In this document: positions 25,181-34,120 of the stretch, one piece after another
Layout of the letters: every line of letters starts with the position of its first letter
How positions within the stretch are numbered: position 1 is the first letter of the stretch
NCBI RefSeq assembly: GCF_014648435.1
Contig: NZ_BMRC01000011.1
Location: 1 to 64,000, forward strand
Length of the DNA stretch: 64,000 nucleotides
Reading direction: 5' to 3'
DNA from: Nonomuraea spiralis
GTDB lineage: Bacteria > Actinomycetota > Actinomycetes > Streptosporangiales > Streptosporangiaceae
Program-made: the position numbers and the translations under genes
Notes under the pieces: generated by a model
What the model was told of the DNA's origin: nothing
Seen by the model: only the letters and a program-made list of their open reading frames with translations
Databases searched by the model: none

Positions 25181-26701
25181 TCAGAGCCGGACATTTCGTG
25201 GAATATCATTGCCAAAGTCTTTCCCGTTCTCTGACCGTTTCCGCAGGTCAGGCCGGACGATCAGGGCCCCCGCGAGGCAGGCCAGAGGCACGGCCGGGAG
25301 CACGTACCGGTAGTCGAACTCGGCCACGGCAGGTGGTACGACGAGCAGCACGACGGCTGCCGACCAGGGCACCAGCCACGCCGGCGGACCCGCCTGACGC
25401 GGGCCGCGCACCCGGCGCACGACGGCCGCGACGGGCGGCGCGAGCAGGAGCGCCAGCAGCACCGGGCCGGGCAGGCGCACCACGCTCTGGTAGCCCCGCA
25501 GCCATCCGGCGTAGGGCTCGACGATCTCCGTACCGATCGCACCCTGCTCATAGAGCTTGGCATACTCGGCGCCGACCTGCGCGGGATAGCGCCCAGGCGG
25601 TCCGGGAGGCGTCGCCGGGAACTGGTAGTAGGCGTAGACCTCGGGGTCGGGATAGACCGGGCGGTCCCACGTGAACGTACGGCCCAGCTCGCGCAGCACG
25701 GAGGCCGCGTAGTCGAGCGGCTGGCTGGTGACGGCCAGGGTCGCGAACCTGGAGGCCAGGTCGTCGTTCGCCTTCGAGAACGTGATCCCCGGCAGCTTCA
25801 CCAGCGGCGAGTCCTTGGACCAGATGTACTCCTGCGAGGGCGGGCGCGACTCCGGCGGACGGGGATCGCACAACACCCGCAGGTCGGCCGGAGGGTTCAT
25901 CCGGGCGCAGTCGGCGAAGGACATCGTGCGGGCGTAGAGGAAGGCGCCGTTCGCGCCCACCAGGCCGATGCGGTGATAGGTGGCGTAGAACCAGCCGCCG
26001 TAGGCGATCACCGGGACCAGCGCGGCGGCGAGCAGCACCCCGGCCAGGCCCACGCGCCTGCGCAGCACGTACCAGGCGGCCAGGACGACGATGAGCGGCT
26101 GGCCCACGGTCCTGGTGAGGGTGGCGGCGGCCAGCAGGAGGCCGATGGCGGCGACGGTGGCGGGCCGTTCCGTACGGCTCAGCGCCACGGCCGCGACCAC
26201 CAGGAACAGGAACAACGTGTCGGAGACCAGCAGGTGCTCCAGCTCGACCTGGTACGCGTCGAGCAGCACGGGCACGGCCGCGAGCGTGGCCGCCCACAGG
26301 GGGGCCCGGCGCGCGGTCGCGTAGACGATGACGCCGGTGGCCAGGCCGAGCAGGTGTTGCGCGGCGGTGACCGCCCAGAAGCCGTGGAAGGGCTCCAGGA
26401 GCTTCATGAACATCGAGTAGCCTGCCGGGCGCACCAGGTCGGGGCGCGGCCGGAAGACGGTGACGACGTAGGTGTAGGAGTCGGGGAACCACAGGGCCGG
26501 GCGGTAGCCGAGCATGGCGAGCGCGCGCAGGAGCACGCCGGCCGCGAGGACGCCCGCGAACCAGCCGTGCCGCCGCCACCAGGCGGCCTCCCTCGCGCGC
26601 GACGGCGTACGCAACAACCTGGCCAGGCGCGTGCCGCCGCGGGCCCGGGTCCCCGCACGAGGCTCCGGCTTCACCCGCGCGTCATCCCGCTCCTCCTGCA
26701 C
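25181..26701 (-). CDS. Polytopic membrane glycosyltransferase-like protein (GT39/ArnT-like)
   Basis: About 506 residues with roughly ten TM helices after a basic cytosolic tail. The first loop carries LWFPDSYTYVVTVFRPRPD, resembling the acidic DxxxY/DE loop of GT39/GT-C enzymes. Helices include FLFLVVAAVALS, VAAIGLLLAAATL and LLALLLAPPVAAVV, and a large extracytoplasmic region lies at about residues 260-400. GT-C enzymes transfer sugars from polyprenyl-phosphate donors outside the membrane; the DPM-synthase-like GT2 at 29317 could supply such a donor. GTG 26701 is chosen because TAGCGT lies seven bases upstream (leaderless type). GTG 26764 would leave only two bases to the divergent gene. Confidence 0.7.
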   Translation of the reverse strand: MQEERDDARVKPEPRAGTRARGGTRLARLLRTPSRAREAAWWRRHGWFAGVLAAGVLLRALAMLGYRPALWFPDSYTYVVTVFRPRPDLVRPAGYSMFMKLLEPFHGFWAVTAAQHLLGLATGVIVYATARRAPLWAATLAAVPVLLDAYQVELEHLLVSDTLFLFLVVAAVALSRTERPATVAAIGLLLAAATLTRTVGQPLIVVLAAWYVLRRRVGLAGVLLAAALVPVIAYGGWFYATYHRIGLVGANGAFLYARTMSFADCARMNPPADLRVLCDPRPPESRPPSQEYIWSKDSPLVKLPGITFSKANDDLASRFATLAVTSQPLDYAASVLRELGRTFTWDRPVYPDPEVYAYYQFPATPPGPPGRYPAQVGAEYAKLYEQGAIGTEIVEPYAGWLRGYQSVVRLPGPVLLALLLAPPVAAVVRRVRGPRQAGPPAWLVPWSAAVVLLVVPPAVAEFDYRYVLPAVPLACLAGALIVRPDLRKRSENGKDFGNDIPRNVRL

Positions 26702-26766
26702 CTCGCGTACGCTACCCGCGATTCCGTGGACCCCGTGACTCCGGCGTTGGATACGCTCGCTCACCG

Positions 26767-28791
26767 ATGGAACGTGATCGATCGGGCCGTGTCCTGGCCG
26801 CGCTGTCGGTGTCGCCCGCGCTCGCCGTGGCGGGCTGGCTGCTCGCGGGCCTGCCGCTGCTGCTGGCCGGCCGCTTCGCGCCGCTGCCCGCGCTGCTGCT
26901 CGGACTGCCCGCCGCGGCGGCGCTGTGCTGGGTGGGCACGCGCGGCCTCCTGCGCTGCGCGGGCGGCCCGGGCCAGGGTGTCCAGGCCACGGCCTGGCAG
27001 GTGGCGGGGATCGTGGCGGTGGCCGCCGGGTCGGGCGTGTTCAACACGATCCTGCACGCCGAGCAGCTCCTCGTCCGGCGCGACCCGGCCACCTACGCCC
27101 AGTACACCGCCTGGATCGCCGGGCACGGCTCGCTGCCGATCCCGGACCAGGCGGCGGCGTTCGGCGGCGCCGACCCCTCCCTCCTGTACTTCGACAGCGT
27201 CGGCACCTACCCGGTGGACGGCGGCGTGGTGCCGCAGTTCATGCCGGGGCCGCCGATGTTGTTCGCGATCGGCGACTGGCTCGGCGTGCCGTTCGCGGTG
27301 CCGGCCGTGCTGGGCGCGCTGGCCGTGCTGGCGGTGGCCGGGGTGGCGGCGCGGCTGGCCGGCGGGCGGTGGGCGGTGCTCGCGGCGGCGGCGTTCGCGG
27401 TGAGCCTGCCGGTCCTCTACACCTCGCGTACGACCTTCAGCGAGATCCCGTCGCTGATCCTGCTGTTCGGCGGCCTGGCCCTGACCCAGGACGCGATCGA
27501 GGCCGACCGGCCCGGCTGGGGACGCGGCCTGGTCGCCGGGCTGGTCCTGGGGCTGGCCGTGCTGGTCAGGGTGGACGGGCTGCGCGACGTGCTGCCGGTG
27601 CTGGCGTTCGCGGGGCTGCTGATCGCGATGCGGCGGTCCGGCAGGCCGCAGGGGGCGGTGGGGGTGCCGCTGCTGGCGGGGCTGGTGGCGGGGGCGGGGC
27701 TCGGGCTGGTGGCGGCGTACGCGCTGGCGCGGCCGTACCTGGAGTATTTGTCCGGGTCGGTGCGGCCGTTGCTGATGATCTGCGCGGCCGTGCTCGTGCT
27801 CACGCCGGCCGGGGTGCTGGCCGCGCCCGCGCTGGCCAGGATCCGGCCGCCGCGCTGGCTGCCCACGGCGGGAGCCACGCTGGTCGCGCTGGTCATGGCC
27901 GGTCTGTACGCCCGCCCCTGGTTCCAGACCGTGACCAGGACGCCCGCGAACGTCAACGACGCCCGTACGGCCGCGTTCATCGCCGAGACGCAGAAGGCCA
28001 ACGGGCTGCCCGTCCAGGCGGACCGGCTCTACTTCGAGTACTCCCTCCACTGGGTGACCTGGTACATCGGCATCCCGGCCGTGGTGCTGGCCACGGTGGC
28101 GGCGGCCGTGCTGCTGCGCCGGCTGCTGCGCGACGGCAGGCCGTTCGGATGGTTGCTGCCGCTGGCGATGTTCGGCTGGACGACGGTCACCACGCTGCTG
28201 CGGCCCGAGATCACCCCCGACCAGCCGTGGGCCTCGCGGCGGCTGGTCCCGATCGTGATCCCCGGGCTGATCGTGCTGGCGGTGTGGGGGCTGGGCTGGT
28301 TGCGGGAACGGTCATGGTCGCGGGAGCCGGCGCGGCGGTGGGTGACGGCCGCCGGGGTGCTGCTGGTGCTCGTGCCGCCGGCGGTGACCTCGATCGGCAC
28401 CGCGTTCACGCCGATCGAGCGCGGGGAGGCGGCGGCGGTCCGTACGTTGTGCGCGGCGATCCCGCCGGACGCGTCGGTGTTGTTCGTCGAACGGGTGACC
28501 GGCGACCGGCTCACCCAGCTCGTCCGCGGCATGTGCGGCCGCCCGGCGGCGCAGGTGAAGCGGGAATCGGGCGACCTCGCGCCGGAGCAGCGGGTACGGG
28601 CCGCGATCGCCCGGGTCAGGGCGGCCGGCCGGGTGCCGGTCGTGCTCGCCGCGAACGCCGGCCAGGTCGCGCCCTACGGCCCGCCGCGCCAGATCATGGC
28701 CCTGGTGACGCGCCAGGACGAACGCTCGCTCGTCGACCCGCCCGACGGCACCTGGTCCCTGCGGGTGAACGTGTGGATGGCGGTGGGTTGA
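26767..28791 (+). CDS. Large polytopic membrane protein, GT-C/GT39-like
   Basis: A 674-residue protein with about twelve TM helices. The first extracytoplasmic loop contains RRDPATYAQYTAWIAGHGSL, similar to the acceptor/donor loop of GT39-type mannosyltransferases. A C-terminal soluble part of about 130 residues (PIERGEAAAVRTLCAAIPPD onward) lies outside the membrane. The likely role is sugar transfer from a polyprenyl-linked donor, but no catalytic residue can be assigned with confidence. It is divergent from a similar gene at 26701. ATG 26767 has no ribosome-binding site. The promoter of the next gene overlaps its stop codon. Confidence 0.68.
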   Translation: MERDRSGRVLAALSVSPALAVAGWLLAGLPLLLAGRFAPLPALLLGLPAAAALCWVGTRGLLRCAGGPGQGVQATAWQVAGIVAVAAGSGVFNTILHAEQLLVRRDPATYAQYTAWIAGHGSLPIPDQAAAFGGADPSLLYFDSVGTYPVDGGVVPQFMPGPPMLFAIGDWLGVPFAVPAVLGALAVLAVAGVAARLAGGRWAVLAAAAFAVSLPVLYTSRTTFSEIPSLILLFGGLALTQDAIEADRPGWGRGLVAGLVLGLAVLVRVDGLRDVLPVLAFAGLLIAMRRSGRPQGAVGVPLLAGLVAGAGLGLVAAYALARPYLEYLSGSVRPLLMICAAVLVLTPAGVLAAPALARIRPPRWLPTAGATLVALVMAGLYARPWFQTVTRTPANVNDARTAAFIAETQKANGLPVQADRLYFEYSLHWVTWYIGIPAVVLATVAAAVLLRRLLRDGRPFGWLLPLAMFGWTTVTTLLRPEITPDQPWASRRLVPIVIPGLIVLAVWGLGWLRERSWSREPARRWVTAAGVLLVLVPPAVTSIGTAFTPIERGEAAAVRTLCAAIPPDASVLFVERVTGDRLTQLVRGMCGRPAAQVKRESGDLAPEQRVRAAIARVRAAGRVPVVLAANAGQVAPYGPPRQIMALVTRQDERSLVDPPDGTWSLRVNVWMAVG

Positions 28792-28816
28792 CCTGATCTG
28801 AGCGGATCGCGATAGT
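28788..28816 (+). promoter_or_regulatory. Sigma-70-type promoter for the 28824 gene
   Basis: TTGACC (28788-28793) and GATAGT (28811-28816) are separated by 17 bp, the best spacing for a housekeeping sigma factor. The ATG at 28824 lies seven bases beyond the -10 box, so the transcript is probably leaderless. The -35 box overlaps the stop codon of the preceding gene. Confidence 0.6.
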
Positions 28817-28823
28817 CGTGCGC

Positions 28824-29258
28824 ATGTCTGAGAGCGATGAGCTGTCGTTCGGCGACGACCGCGAGCCCTGGTTACGAGGCTGGATCGAGGCCCACGGGCG
28901 GCTGACGGCGATGGTCGTGGCGGGCGTCGCGCCCACGCTGGTGCCGGCCGCCGAGCTCGAACGACGCTGGTCCCAGCGGACGATCAACGGCGAGGCGGGG
29001 GTGGATTACCGCGCGCTCGTGCAGGCGCAGATCGAGGCCGGGCTGCGTGAGCTGGACGGCGTGGACGAGGTGTTCCTCCAGGACAAGCCGTTCGGCATGC
29101 GGCTTTCCCGGCTCTATCAGGGCGACGCGCCGCCGCTCACGCTCGACCGGGTCCCCGAGATCCTGTACGTCCGCTTCGACGACCCGGCCAAGGCCAAGAC
29201 GGTGGGTCAGGAGATGCTCAGGATGCCCGGCGTAGGATGGTCACAGCTGATCAAGTGA
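28824..29258 (+). CDS. Conserved hypothetical protein
   Basis: A 144-residue soluble protein, not recognised. It begins MSESDELSFGDDREPWLRG and includes VDYRALVQAQIEAGLREL, VDEVFLQDKPFGMRLSRLY and VPEILYVRFDDPAKAKTVGQ. No signal peptide, TM helix or metal motif is seen. Codon use matches the neighbours, so it is real. ATG 28824 is chosen over GTG 28818 because of the promoter spacing. It lies between a membrane GT-C-like gene and a DPM-synthase-like gene, but nothing shows a role in glycan synthesis. Confidence 0.65.
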   Translation: MSESDELSFGDDREPWLRGWIEAHGRLTAMVVAGVAPTLVPAAELERRWSQRTINGEAGVDYRALVQAQIEAGLRELDGVDEVFLQDKPFGMRLSRLYQGDAPPLTLDRVPEILYVRFDDPAKAKTVGQEMLRMPGVGWSQLIK

Positions 29259-29316
29259 GCGTAAAGCCCGTCGATGTGGACTCGGCTCTCAGCGGGGCAG
29301 AGTACCCTCGACCCCC

Positions 29317-30246
29317 GTGAGCACGCTTGAGACCCCCAAGAGTGGACCTGCCGTGGAAGAAGCGCCGTACGTCACGATCGTCCTGCCCTGCTACAACGAG
29401 CAGGACCACGTCATCGACGAGGTCGAGCGCATCACGCGGGCGATGGACTCCAGCGGCTACACCTACGAGCTGGTCGCCGTCGACGACTGCTCGACCGACC
29501 AGACCCTGGCCCGGCTCGAAGAGGCCGCCCCCGAATACCCCCACCTGCGCGTCCGCGCCTTCCACCGCAACGGCGGCTCGGGCACCGTGCGCCGCATCGG
29601 CACGCAGGAGGCCAGGGGCGAGATCGTCGTCTGGACCGACGCCGACATGACCTACCCCAACGAGCGCATCCCCGAGCTGGTGCAGATCCTGGAGAAGGAC
29701 CAGACGGTCGACCAGGTGGTCGGCGCGCGCACCACCGAGGAGGGCTCGCACAAGATCCTGCGGGTGCCGGCCAAGTGGGTGATCCGCAAGGTGGCCGAGA
29801 AGCTCGCCGGGCAGAAGATCCCCGACCTCAACTCCGGGCTGCGCGCCTTCCGCAAGTCGGTGGCCCGGCCCTACCTGCGGCTGCTGCCGCCCGGGTTCTC
29901 GTGCGTCACGACGATCACGCTGTCGTTCCTGTCCAACCAGCACGACGTCTACTACCTGCCGATCGAGTACGCCAAGCGGGCCGGCAAGTCGAAGTTCAGC
30001 TTCATCTCCGACGCCTACCGCTACATCCTCCAGGTGCTGCGGATGATCATGTACTTCAACCCGCTCAAGGTGCTCATGCCGCCCGCTCTGTGGCTGGTGG
30101 CGATCGGGTTCGTGAAGGGCGTCTGGGACATGGTCCGGCAGCCGTTCTACTTCCCGGCCAACACGGTCATGATCTTCCTGTCCGGCCTGCTGATCGGCTC
30201 GGTGGCGCTGCTGGCCGACCTGATCGTGCGGTCGCGGGGGGAATAG
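29317..30246 (+). CDS. Glycosyltransferase family 2, polyprenyl-phosphate sugar synthase-like
   Basis: A 309-residue protein. The GT-A domain shows VTIVLPCYNEQDHVIDEVER, YELVAVDDCSTDQTL, EIVVWTDADMTYPNE (DxD) and NSGLRAFRKSVARPY, the pattern of dolichol-phosphate-mannose synthase and ArnC-like enzymes. Two TM helices follow at the C-terminus (LMPPALWLVAIGFVKGVWD and TVMIFLSGLLIGSVALLADL). It probably makes a polyprenyl-phosphate sugar donor for the GT-C-like membrane proteins nearby. GTG 29317 follows TACCCT by eight bases, so the mRNA may be nearly leaderless. Three bases separate it from the next gene. Confidence 0.85.
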   Translation: MSTLETPKSGPAVEEAPYVTIVLPCYNEQDHVIDEVERITRAMDSSGYTYELVAVDDCSTDQTLARLEEAAPEYPHLRVRAFHRNGGSGTVRRIGTQEARGEIVVWTDADMTYPNERIPELVQILEKDQTVDQVVGARTTEEGSHKILRVPAKWVIRKVAEKLAGQKIPDLNSGLRAFRKSVARPYLRLLPPGFSCVTTITLSFLSNQHDVYYLPIEYAKRAGKSKFSFISDAYRYILQVLRMIMYFNPLKVLMPPALWLVAIGFVKGVWDMVRQPFYFPANTVMIFLSGLLIGSVALLADLIVRSRGE

Positions 30247-30249
30247 CGG

Positions 30250-31314
30250 GTGCGCATCGCGATCGTCGGCCCGACCCATCCGTACAAGGGGGGCGGGGCG
30301 CAGCACACCACCGAGCTGGCGCACCGGCTGACGGCCCAGGGGCACGACGTGGTGATCGAGTCGTGGCGGGCACAGTACCCGTCCTTCCTCTACCCGGGGC
30401 AGCAGACGATCTCCGAGCCCGAGGGTACGCCGTACCCGAGGACCGAGCGGCGGCTCGACTGGCGGCGGCCCGACGGGTGGTTCGCGGCGGGGCGGCGGCT
30501 GCGCGGCGCGGACCTGGTGGTGCTGGCCGTGCTCAGCTCGGTGCAGGTTCCTCCGTATCTAGGGATCCTGTCCGGGACAGGGCGGAAGGTCCGGACGGTC
30601 GCGCTCTGCCACAACGTGCTGCCGCATGAGCGCAAGCCCTACGACCAGCCGCTCATGAAGGCGCTGCTGCGGCGGGTGGACGGCGTGCTGACCCACTCCG
30701 AGCAGCAGGCCGAGCTGGCCAGGGGGCTCGCGCCGGGCAAGCCGGTGGGGGTGGCGGGGCTGCCGCCGCACCTGCCGTCCACGTCGGCCGAGAAGTCCGG
30801 TGAGGTGCGCCGCCGGTTGTTGTTCTTCGGGATGGTACGCCCGTACAAGGGGCTCGACCTGCTGCTGCGGGCGTTGCCCGACGGGGTGTCGCTGACCGTG
30901 GCGGGCGAGTTCTGGGGCGGGCTCGACGGGACGAAAGCGCTGATCGACGAGCTGGGCCTGGCCGAACGGGTCGAGCTGCGGCCCGGTTACGTCGCCGCCG
31001 CCGACGTGCCGAAGTTGTTCGCCGCGGCCGACGCGCTGGTGTTGCCGTACCGGAGCGCCACCGCCAGCCAGAACGTCTGGCTCGGCCACGAGCACGGCGT
31101 GCCGGTGATCGCCACCCGGGTCGGCGCGCTGGCCGACCACGTGACCGACGGCGTGGACGGGCTGCTGGTCGAGCCGGGTGACGCCGGGGCGCTGCGCGCG
31201 GCGATCGAGCGCTTCTACGCCTCGGGCGAGCCGGAGAGGTTGCGGTCGGGGGTCAAGGCGGTCGATCCAGAGCCGTTCTGGGCCGCGTACGCGGGCACGC
31301 TGCTCGGCATCTGA
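30250..31314 (+). CDS. Glycosyltransferase family 4
   Basis: A 354-residue GT-B enzyme. The N-terminus MRIAIVGPTHPYKGGGAQHT is a typical acceptor-domain start. The C-terminal half has LLFFGMVRPYKGLDLLLRAL, YVAAADVPKLFAAADALVLP, and the EX7E-type region around NVWLGHEHGVPVIATRVGAL. It probably adds a sugar to a lipid-linked intermediate. It starts three bases after the DPM-synthase-like gene and is co-transcribed with it. The last 100 bp overlap, tail to tail, the end of the UPF0104 gene on the other strand. Confidence 0.87.
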   Translation: MRIAIVGPTHPYKGGGAQHTTELAHRLTAQGHDVVIESWRAQYPSFLYPGQQTISEPEGTPYPRTERRLDWRRPDGWFAAGRRLRGADLVVLAVLSSVQVPPYLGILSGTGRKVRTVALCHNVLPHERKPYDQPLMKALLRRVDGVLTHSEQQAELARGLAPGKPVGVAGLPPHLPSTSAEKSGEVRRRLLFFGMVRPYKGLDLLLRALPDGVSLTVAGEFWGGLDGTKALIDELGLAERVELRPGYVAAADVPKLFAAADALVLPYRSATASQNVWLGHEHGVPVIATRVGALADHVTDGVDGLLVEPGDAGALRAAIERFYASGEPERLRSGVKAVDPEPFWAAYAGTLLGI

Positions 31315-32174
31315 CGGCCGAGCACGAACGCGACCCCTGCGGCGACCGCGTCGGCCAGCGTGAACGCCAGCCGCGACACGATCGCCACCGCGATGGCCGG
31401 GGCGGTGCCGATGACCGGCCCGAGCACCAGCACCAGCGCGCCCTCCCGTACGCCCACCCCGGCGGGCACGACGAAGGTGAGGATGCCGGTGCACCAGGCG
31501 AACGCGTACGCGCCGGTCGCCACGAGGTAGAGGTCGGCGCGGCCGGTCAGCAGCCAGGTGTGCAGGCCGTAGACGAACCAGCCGAGCACGGTCCAGGCCA
31601 CCGTGACGACGACCGTACGGCCGGGCAGCGCGCTCTCCAGCGGTTCCTTGCGGGCGATCCGCAGCGCCAGGTTGAGGCCCCAGGTGAGCACCTTGGGATG
31701 CAGGCACACGATGATCACCGGCACCAGCAGCACCACGTACCAGGCTTGGCGGACGGCCTCGTGCGAGCCGAGCGTGGCGGCCGCGACCGAGATGCCGACG
31801 CCGAGGTTGACCACCAGCCCGAGCGAGATCGTCGCGAACGTGCGCCGCGGCGGGCTCCCGTGGTCGCGCCCGAGGTCCATCATGGCCGCGTACGCCCACA
31901 CCGCGCCCGGGATGTACTTGCCGAGCTGGCCCACGAACATGATCCGCCCGGCCACCCGCAGCGGCAGCCGCGTGCCGAGCCCCGCCATGATCTGCCGCCA
32001 GGCCACCAGCATGCAGAGCTGTCCGGCCAGCACCGCCCCGAACGCACCGAGCACCGCCCAGGGCGACAGCCTGGCCAGGGCCTGCGTGGTCTCGGTCCAG
32101 TTGGTCGCCAGGCCGTAGCCCAGGAAGGCGAGGGCGACCAGCGCGAGCAGGACGCGCAACAGACGGCGCAGCAT
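31215..32174 (-). CDS. UPF0104/AglD-like polytopic membrane protein (copy 1)
   Basis: A 319-residue protein with about eight TM helices, of the family that includes the MprF flippase domain and archaeal AglD. The marker GQLGKYIPGAVWAYAAMMDLGR lies in the first third, and TFVVPAGVGVREGALVLVLG in the last. Members are linked to lipid-linked sugar transfer or flipping; the precise activity is unknown. A paralogue lies at 33115 on the other strand with the same markers, and a methyltransferase lies between. The final 30 residues are polar and encoded within a 100-bp antisense overlap with the GT4 gene. Start ATG 32174. Confidence 0.8.
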   Translation of the reverse strand: MLRRLLRVLLALVALAFLGYGLATNWTETTQALARLSPWAVLGAFGAVLAGQLCMLVAWRQIMAGLGTRLPLRVAGRIMFVGQLGKYIPGAVWAYAAMMDLGRDHGSPPRRTFATISLGLVVNLGVGISVAAATLGSHEAVRQAWYVVLLVPVIIVCLHPKVLTWGLNLALRIARKEPLESALPGRTVVVTVAWTVLGWFVYGLHTWLLTGRADLYLVATGAYAFAWCTGILTFVVPAGVGVREGALVLVLGPVIGTAPAIAVAIVSRLAFTLADAVAAGVAFVLGRQMPSSVPAYAAQNGSGSTALTPDRNLSGSPEA

Positions 32175-32290
32175 CAGCCCAGGCTACGCGCGAGCCGCCG
32201 GGAAGAGCCAGAGTCGCGGGCTCATGTCGGGCGGCTCATGTCTGGCGGCTCAACGTGCCGAGGCCCGCGGCGCGGGTACTGTTGGGCGAC

Positions 32291-33118
32291 GTGGGCAAGC
32301 AACGGGTCGCGCAGCTCGAGTACTCCGAATTCCAGTCGGCCATGCTCGACGAGGACAAACGCCGCCGTAAGGCCGCGAAGATCATCGCCGTCCTGGAGCA
32401 CTTCCAGGGGCCGCTCGGCGGGCTGACCGTGGGTGACGTCGGCTGCTCGGCCGGGTTCATCGCCGACGAGCTGGCGCGGGCCGGGGCCAAGCACACGCTG
32501 GGCATCGACATCGACGTGCCGGGGCTGCGCAAGGCCGCCGACCGGTTCGGCGAGCGGGTGGCGTTCGTCTGCGGCGACGGCACCGCGCTGCCCTTCCCCG
32601 ACGGCTCGCTCGACGTGCTGGTGTTCAACCACATCTACGAGCACGTGGTCGACCCCGACGCCGTGGTGGCCGAGATGCACCGCGTGTTGTCCGACGACGG
32701 CGTGCTCTACCTCGGGCTCGGCAACCGGCTCGGGGTCGTCGAGCCGCACTACAAGCTGCCGTTCCTGTCCTACCTGCCGCCGACGCTGGCCGACCGGTAC
32801 GTCCGCGCCTTCGGCCGCGCCGACCACTACTACGAGCGGTTCAGGACGCGGCGGGGGCTGCGCAGGATGTTGCGGGCCTTCCACGTATGGGACTACACCT
32901 TCCCCGTGCTGGCCACGCCGACCAGGTTCGCCGGCTCGGAGCTGTTCCCCGGTGCGCTGGGCCGGGTGGTCAAGGCCGTGCTGGCCCGTGCTCCGCGCGA
33001 GGTGCTGCGGCTGCTGCTGCCGGTCGTGCCGACGTACCTGTGGGTGGCCACCAAGACGCCGCGCAGGCCCGCGGGGGCCGCGCTGCCGCAGCCGCCCGAG
33101 CGGGTCCTGCCGCTGTGA
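32291..33118 (+). CDS. Class I SAM-dependent methyltransferase
   Basis: A 275-residue methyltransferase. Motif I is LTVGDVGCSAGFIADELARA, the acidic residue binding the ribose is in LGIDIDVPGL, and motif II/III follows as VCGDGTALPFPDGSLDVLVF. The C-terminal region (LPFLSYLPPTLADRYVRAFG, YYERFRTRRGL) looks like those acting on lipid-linked or glycolipid substrates. The protein probably methylates an envelope glycan or lipid. GTG 32291 is chosen because TACTGT lies eight bases upstream. Its stop overlaps the GTG start of the UPF0104 copy 2 gene (GTGA), so the two are coupled. Confidence 0.83.
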   Translation: MGKQRVAQLEYSEFQSAMLDEDKRRRKAAKIIAVLEHFQGPLGGLTVGDVGCSAGFIADELARAGAKHTLGIDIDVPGLRKAADRFGERVAFVCGDGTALPFPDGSLDVLVFNHIYEHVVDPDAVVAEMHRVLSDDGVLYLGLGNRLGVVEPHYKLPFLSYLPPTLADRYVRAFGRADHYYERFRTRRGLRRMLRAFHVWDYTFPVLATPTRFAGSELFPGALGRVVKAVLARAPREVLRLLLPVVPTYLWVATKTPRRPAGAALPQPPERVLPL

Positions 33119-34023
33119 GCCTCGTGGACGAGACCGGCGCGAGCGCGGTCCCCAGGCGGTCGCTCCCGCGCAGGCTGCTGCGCTTCGGCTTCCTCGCCGT
33201 CGCGCTCGCCTTCGGCGCGTGGGCGGTGGCCAGGCAGTGGGACGCGGTGGTGGCCGGGTTCGCCCGGCTGTCGTGGCCGGCGCTGGCCGGATCGCTGGTC
33301 GCCGTGGTCGCCGCGCTGCTCGGGGCCATGCTCACCTGGCGTACGCTGCTGGCCGACCTGGGCTCGCCGCTGCCGCTGCGGCCGGCCGCCAAGGTGTTCT
33401 TCGTCGGCCAGCTCGGCAAGTACATCCCCGGCGCGGTCTGGCCGGTGCTCGCCCAGATGGAGATGGGCCGCGACCTCGGCGTGCCGCGTCCGCGCAGCGC
33501 GGCGGCGTTCTTCCTGATGATGCCCGTCCAGATCGCCAGCGGCCTGCTCGTCACGCTGGTCACGCTCGGCTGGGACCGGTTCGGCTGGGTGTTGCTGTTC
33601 ATCCCGCTGCTGCTGGTGCTGCTGGAGCCGAAGGTCATCAACGGCGTGATCGGCTTCGGCCTGCGCAAGCTCGGGCGCAACCCCCTCGAACGCCCGCTCA
33701 CCCGCCGCGGCATGCTCACCGCGCTCGGCTGGGCGCTGGCCGGCTGGGCGGCCTACGGCGTGCACTTCTACTTCATCGCGCCCCAGGGCGGCCTGCTGTT
33801 CGCCGTCGGCGCGTTCGCCCTGTCGTGGTGCCTGGGCATCGTGACCTTCGTCGTGCCGGCGGGGGCGGGGGTGCGCGAGGTGGCCATGGTGGCCGTGCTC
33901 GCTCCGGTGCTCGACAGCGGTGCGGCCATCGCGGTGGCCCTTTCCTCCCGCATTGTCATCGTGCTAGGGGACCTGATCTGCGCAGGCTTGGCGGGAATCG
34001 CCTCACGTCGGGACTCAGTGTGA
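33115..34023 (+). CDS. UPF0104/AglD-like polytopic membrane protein (copy 2)
   Basis: A 302-residue membrane protein with about eight TM helices, paralogous to the product at 31215-32174. The shared markers are GQLGKYIPGAVWPVLAQMEM and TFVVPAGAGVREVAMVAVLA. It is translationally coupled to the methyltransferase through a four-base GTGA overlap, so the two probably act in one step, for example modification and transfer of a lipid-linked sugar. The family function is not settled: roles in flipping or in using polyprenyl-phosphate sugars have been proposed. The protein ends SRRDSV. Confidence 0.82.
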   Translation: MSLVDETGASAVPRRSLPRRLLRFGFLAVALAFGAWAVARQWDAVVAGFARLSWPALAGSLVAVVAALLGAMLTWRTLLADLGSPLPLRPAAKVFFVGQLGKYIPGAVWPVLAQMEMGRDLGVPRPRSAAAFFLMMPVQIASGLLVTLVTLGWDRFGWVLLFIPLLLVLLEPKVINGVIGFGLRKLGRNPLERPLTRRGMLTALGWALAGWAAYGVHFYFIAPQGGLLFAVGAFALSWCLGIVTFVVPAGAGVREVAMVAVLAPVLDSGAAIAVALSSRIVIVLGDLICAGLAGIASRRDSV

Positions 34024-34120
34024 TTTGGCCCACGATTTGGGGGAGGCTGGTCATAAGCTGAACCGAAGAGGGGGGACTTGCCAGGTCCCACGTCGATCTT
34101 GAGGGGAGAAGATCTACGTA

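Noticed and set aside
32220..32252. Tandem CATGTC-GGCGGCT repeats upstream of the methyltransferase gene
   Set aside because: Two imperfect 15-base copies; too short and degenerate to support an operator claim.
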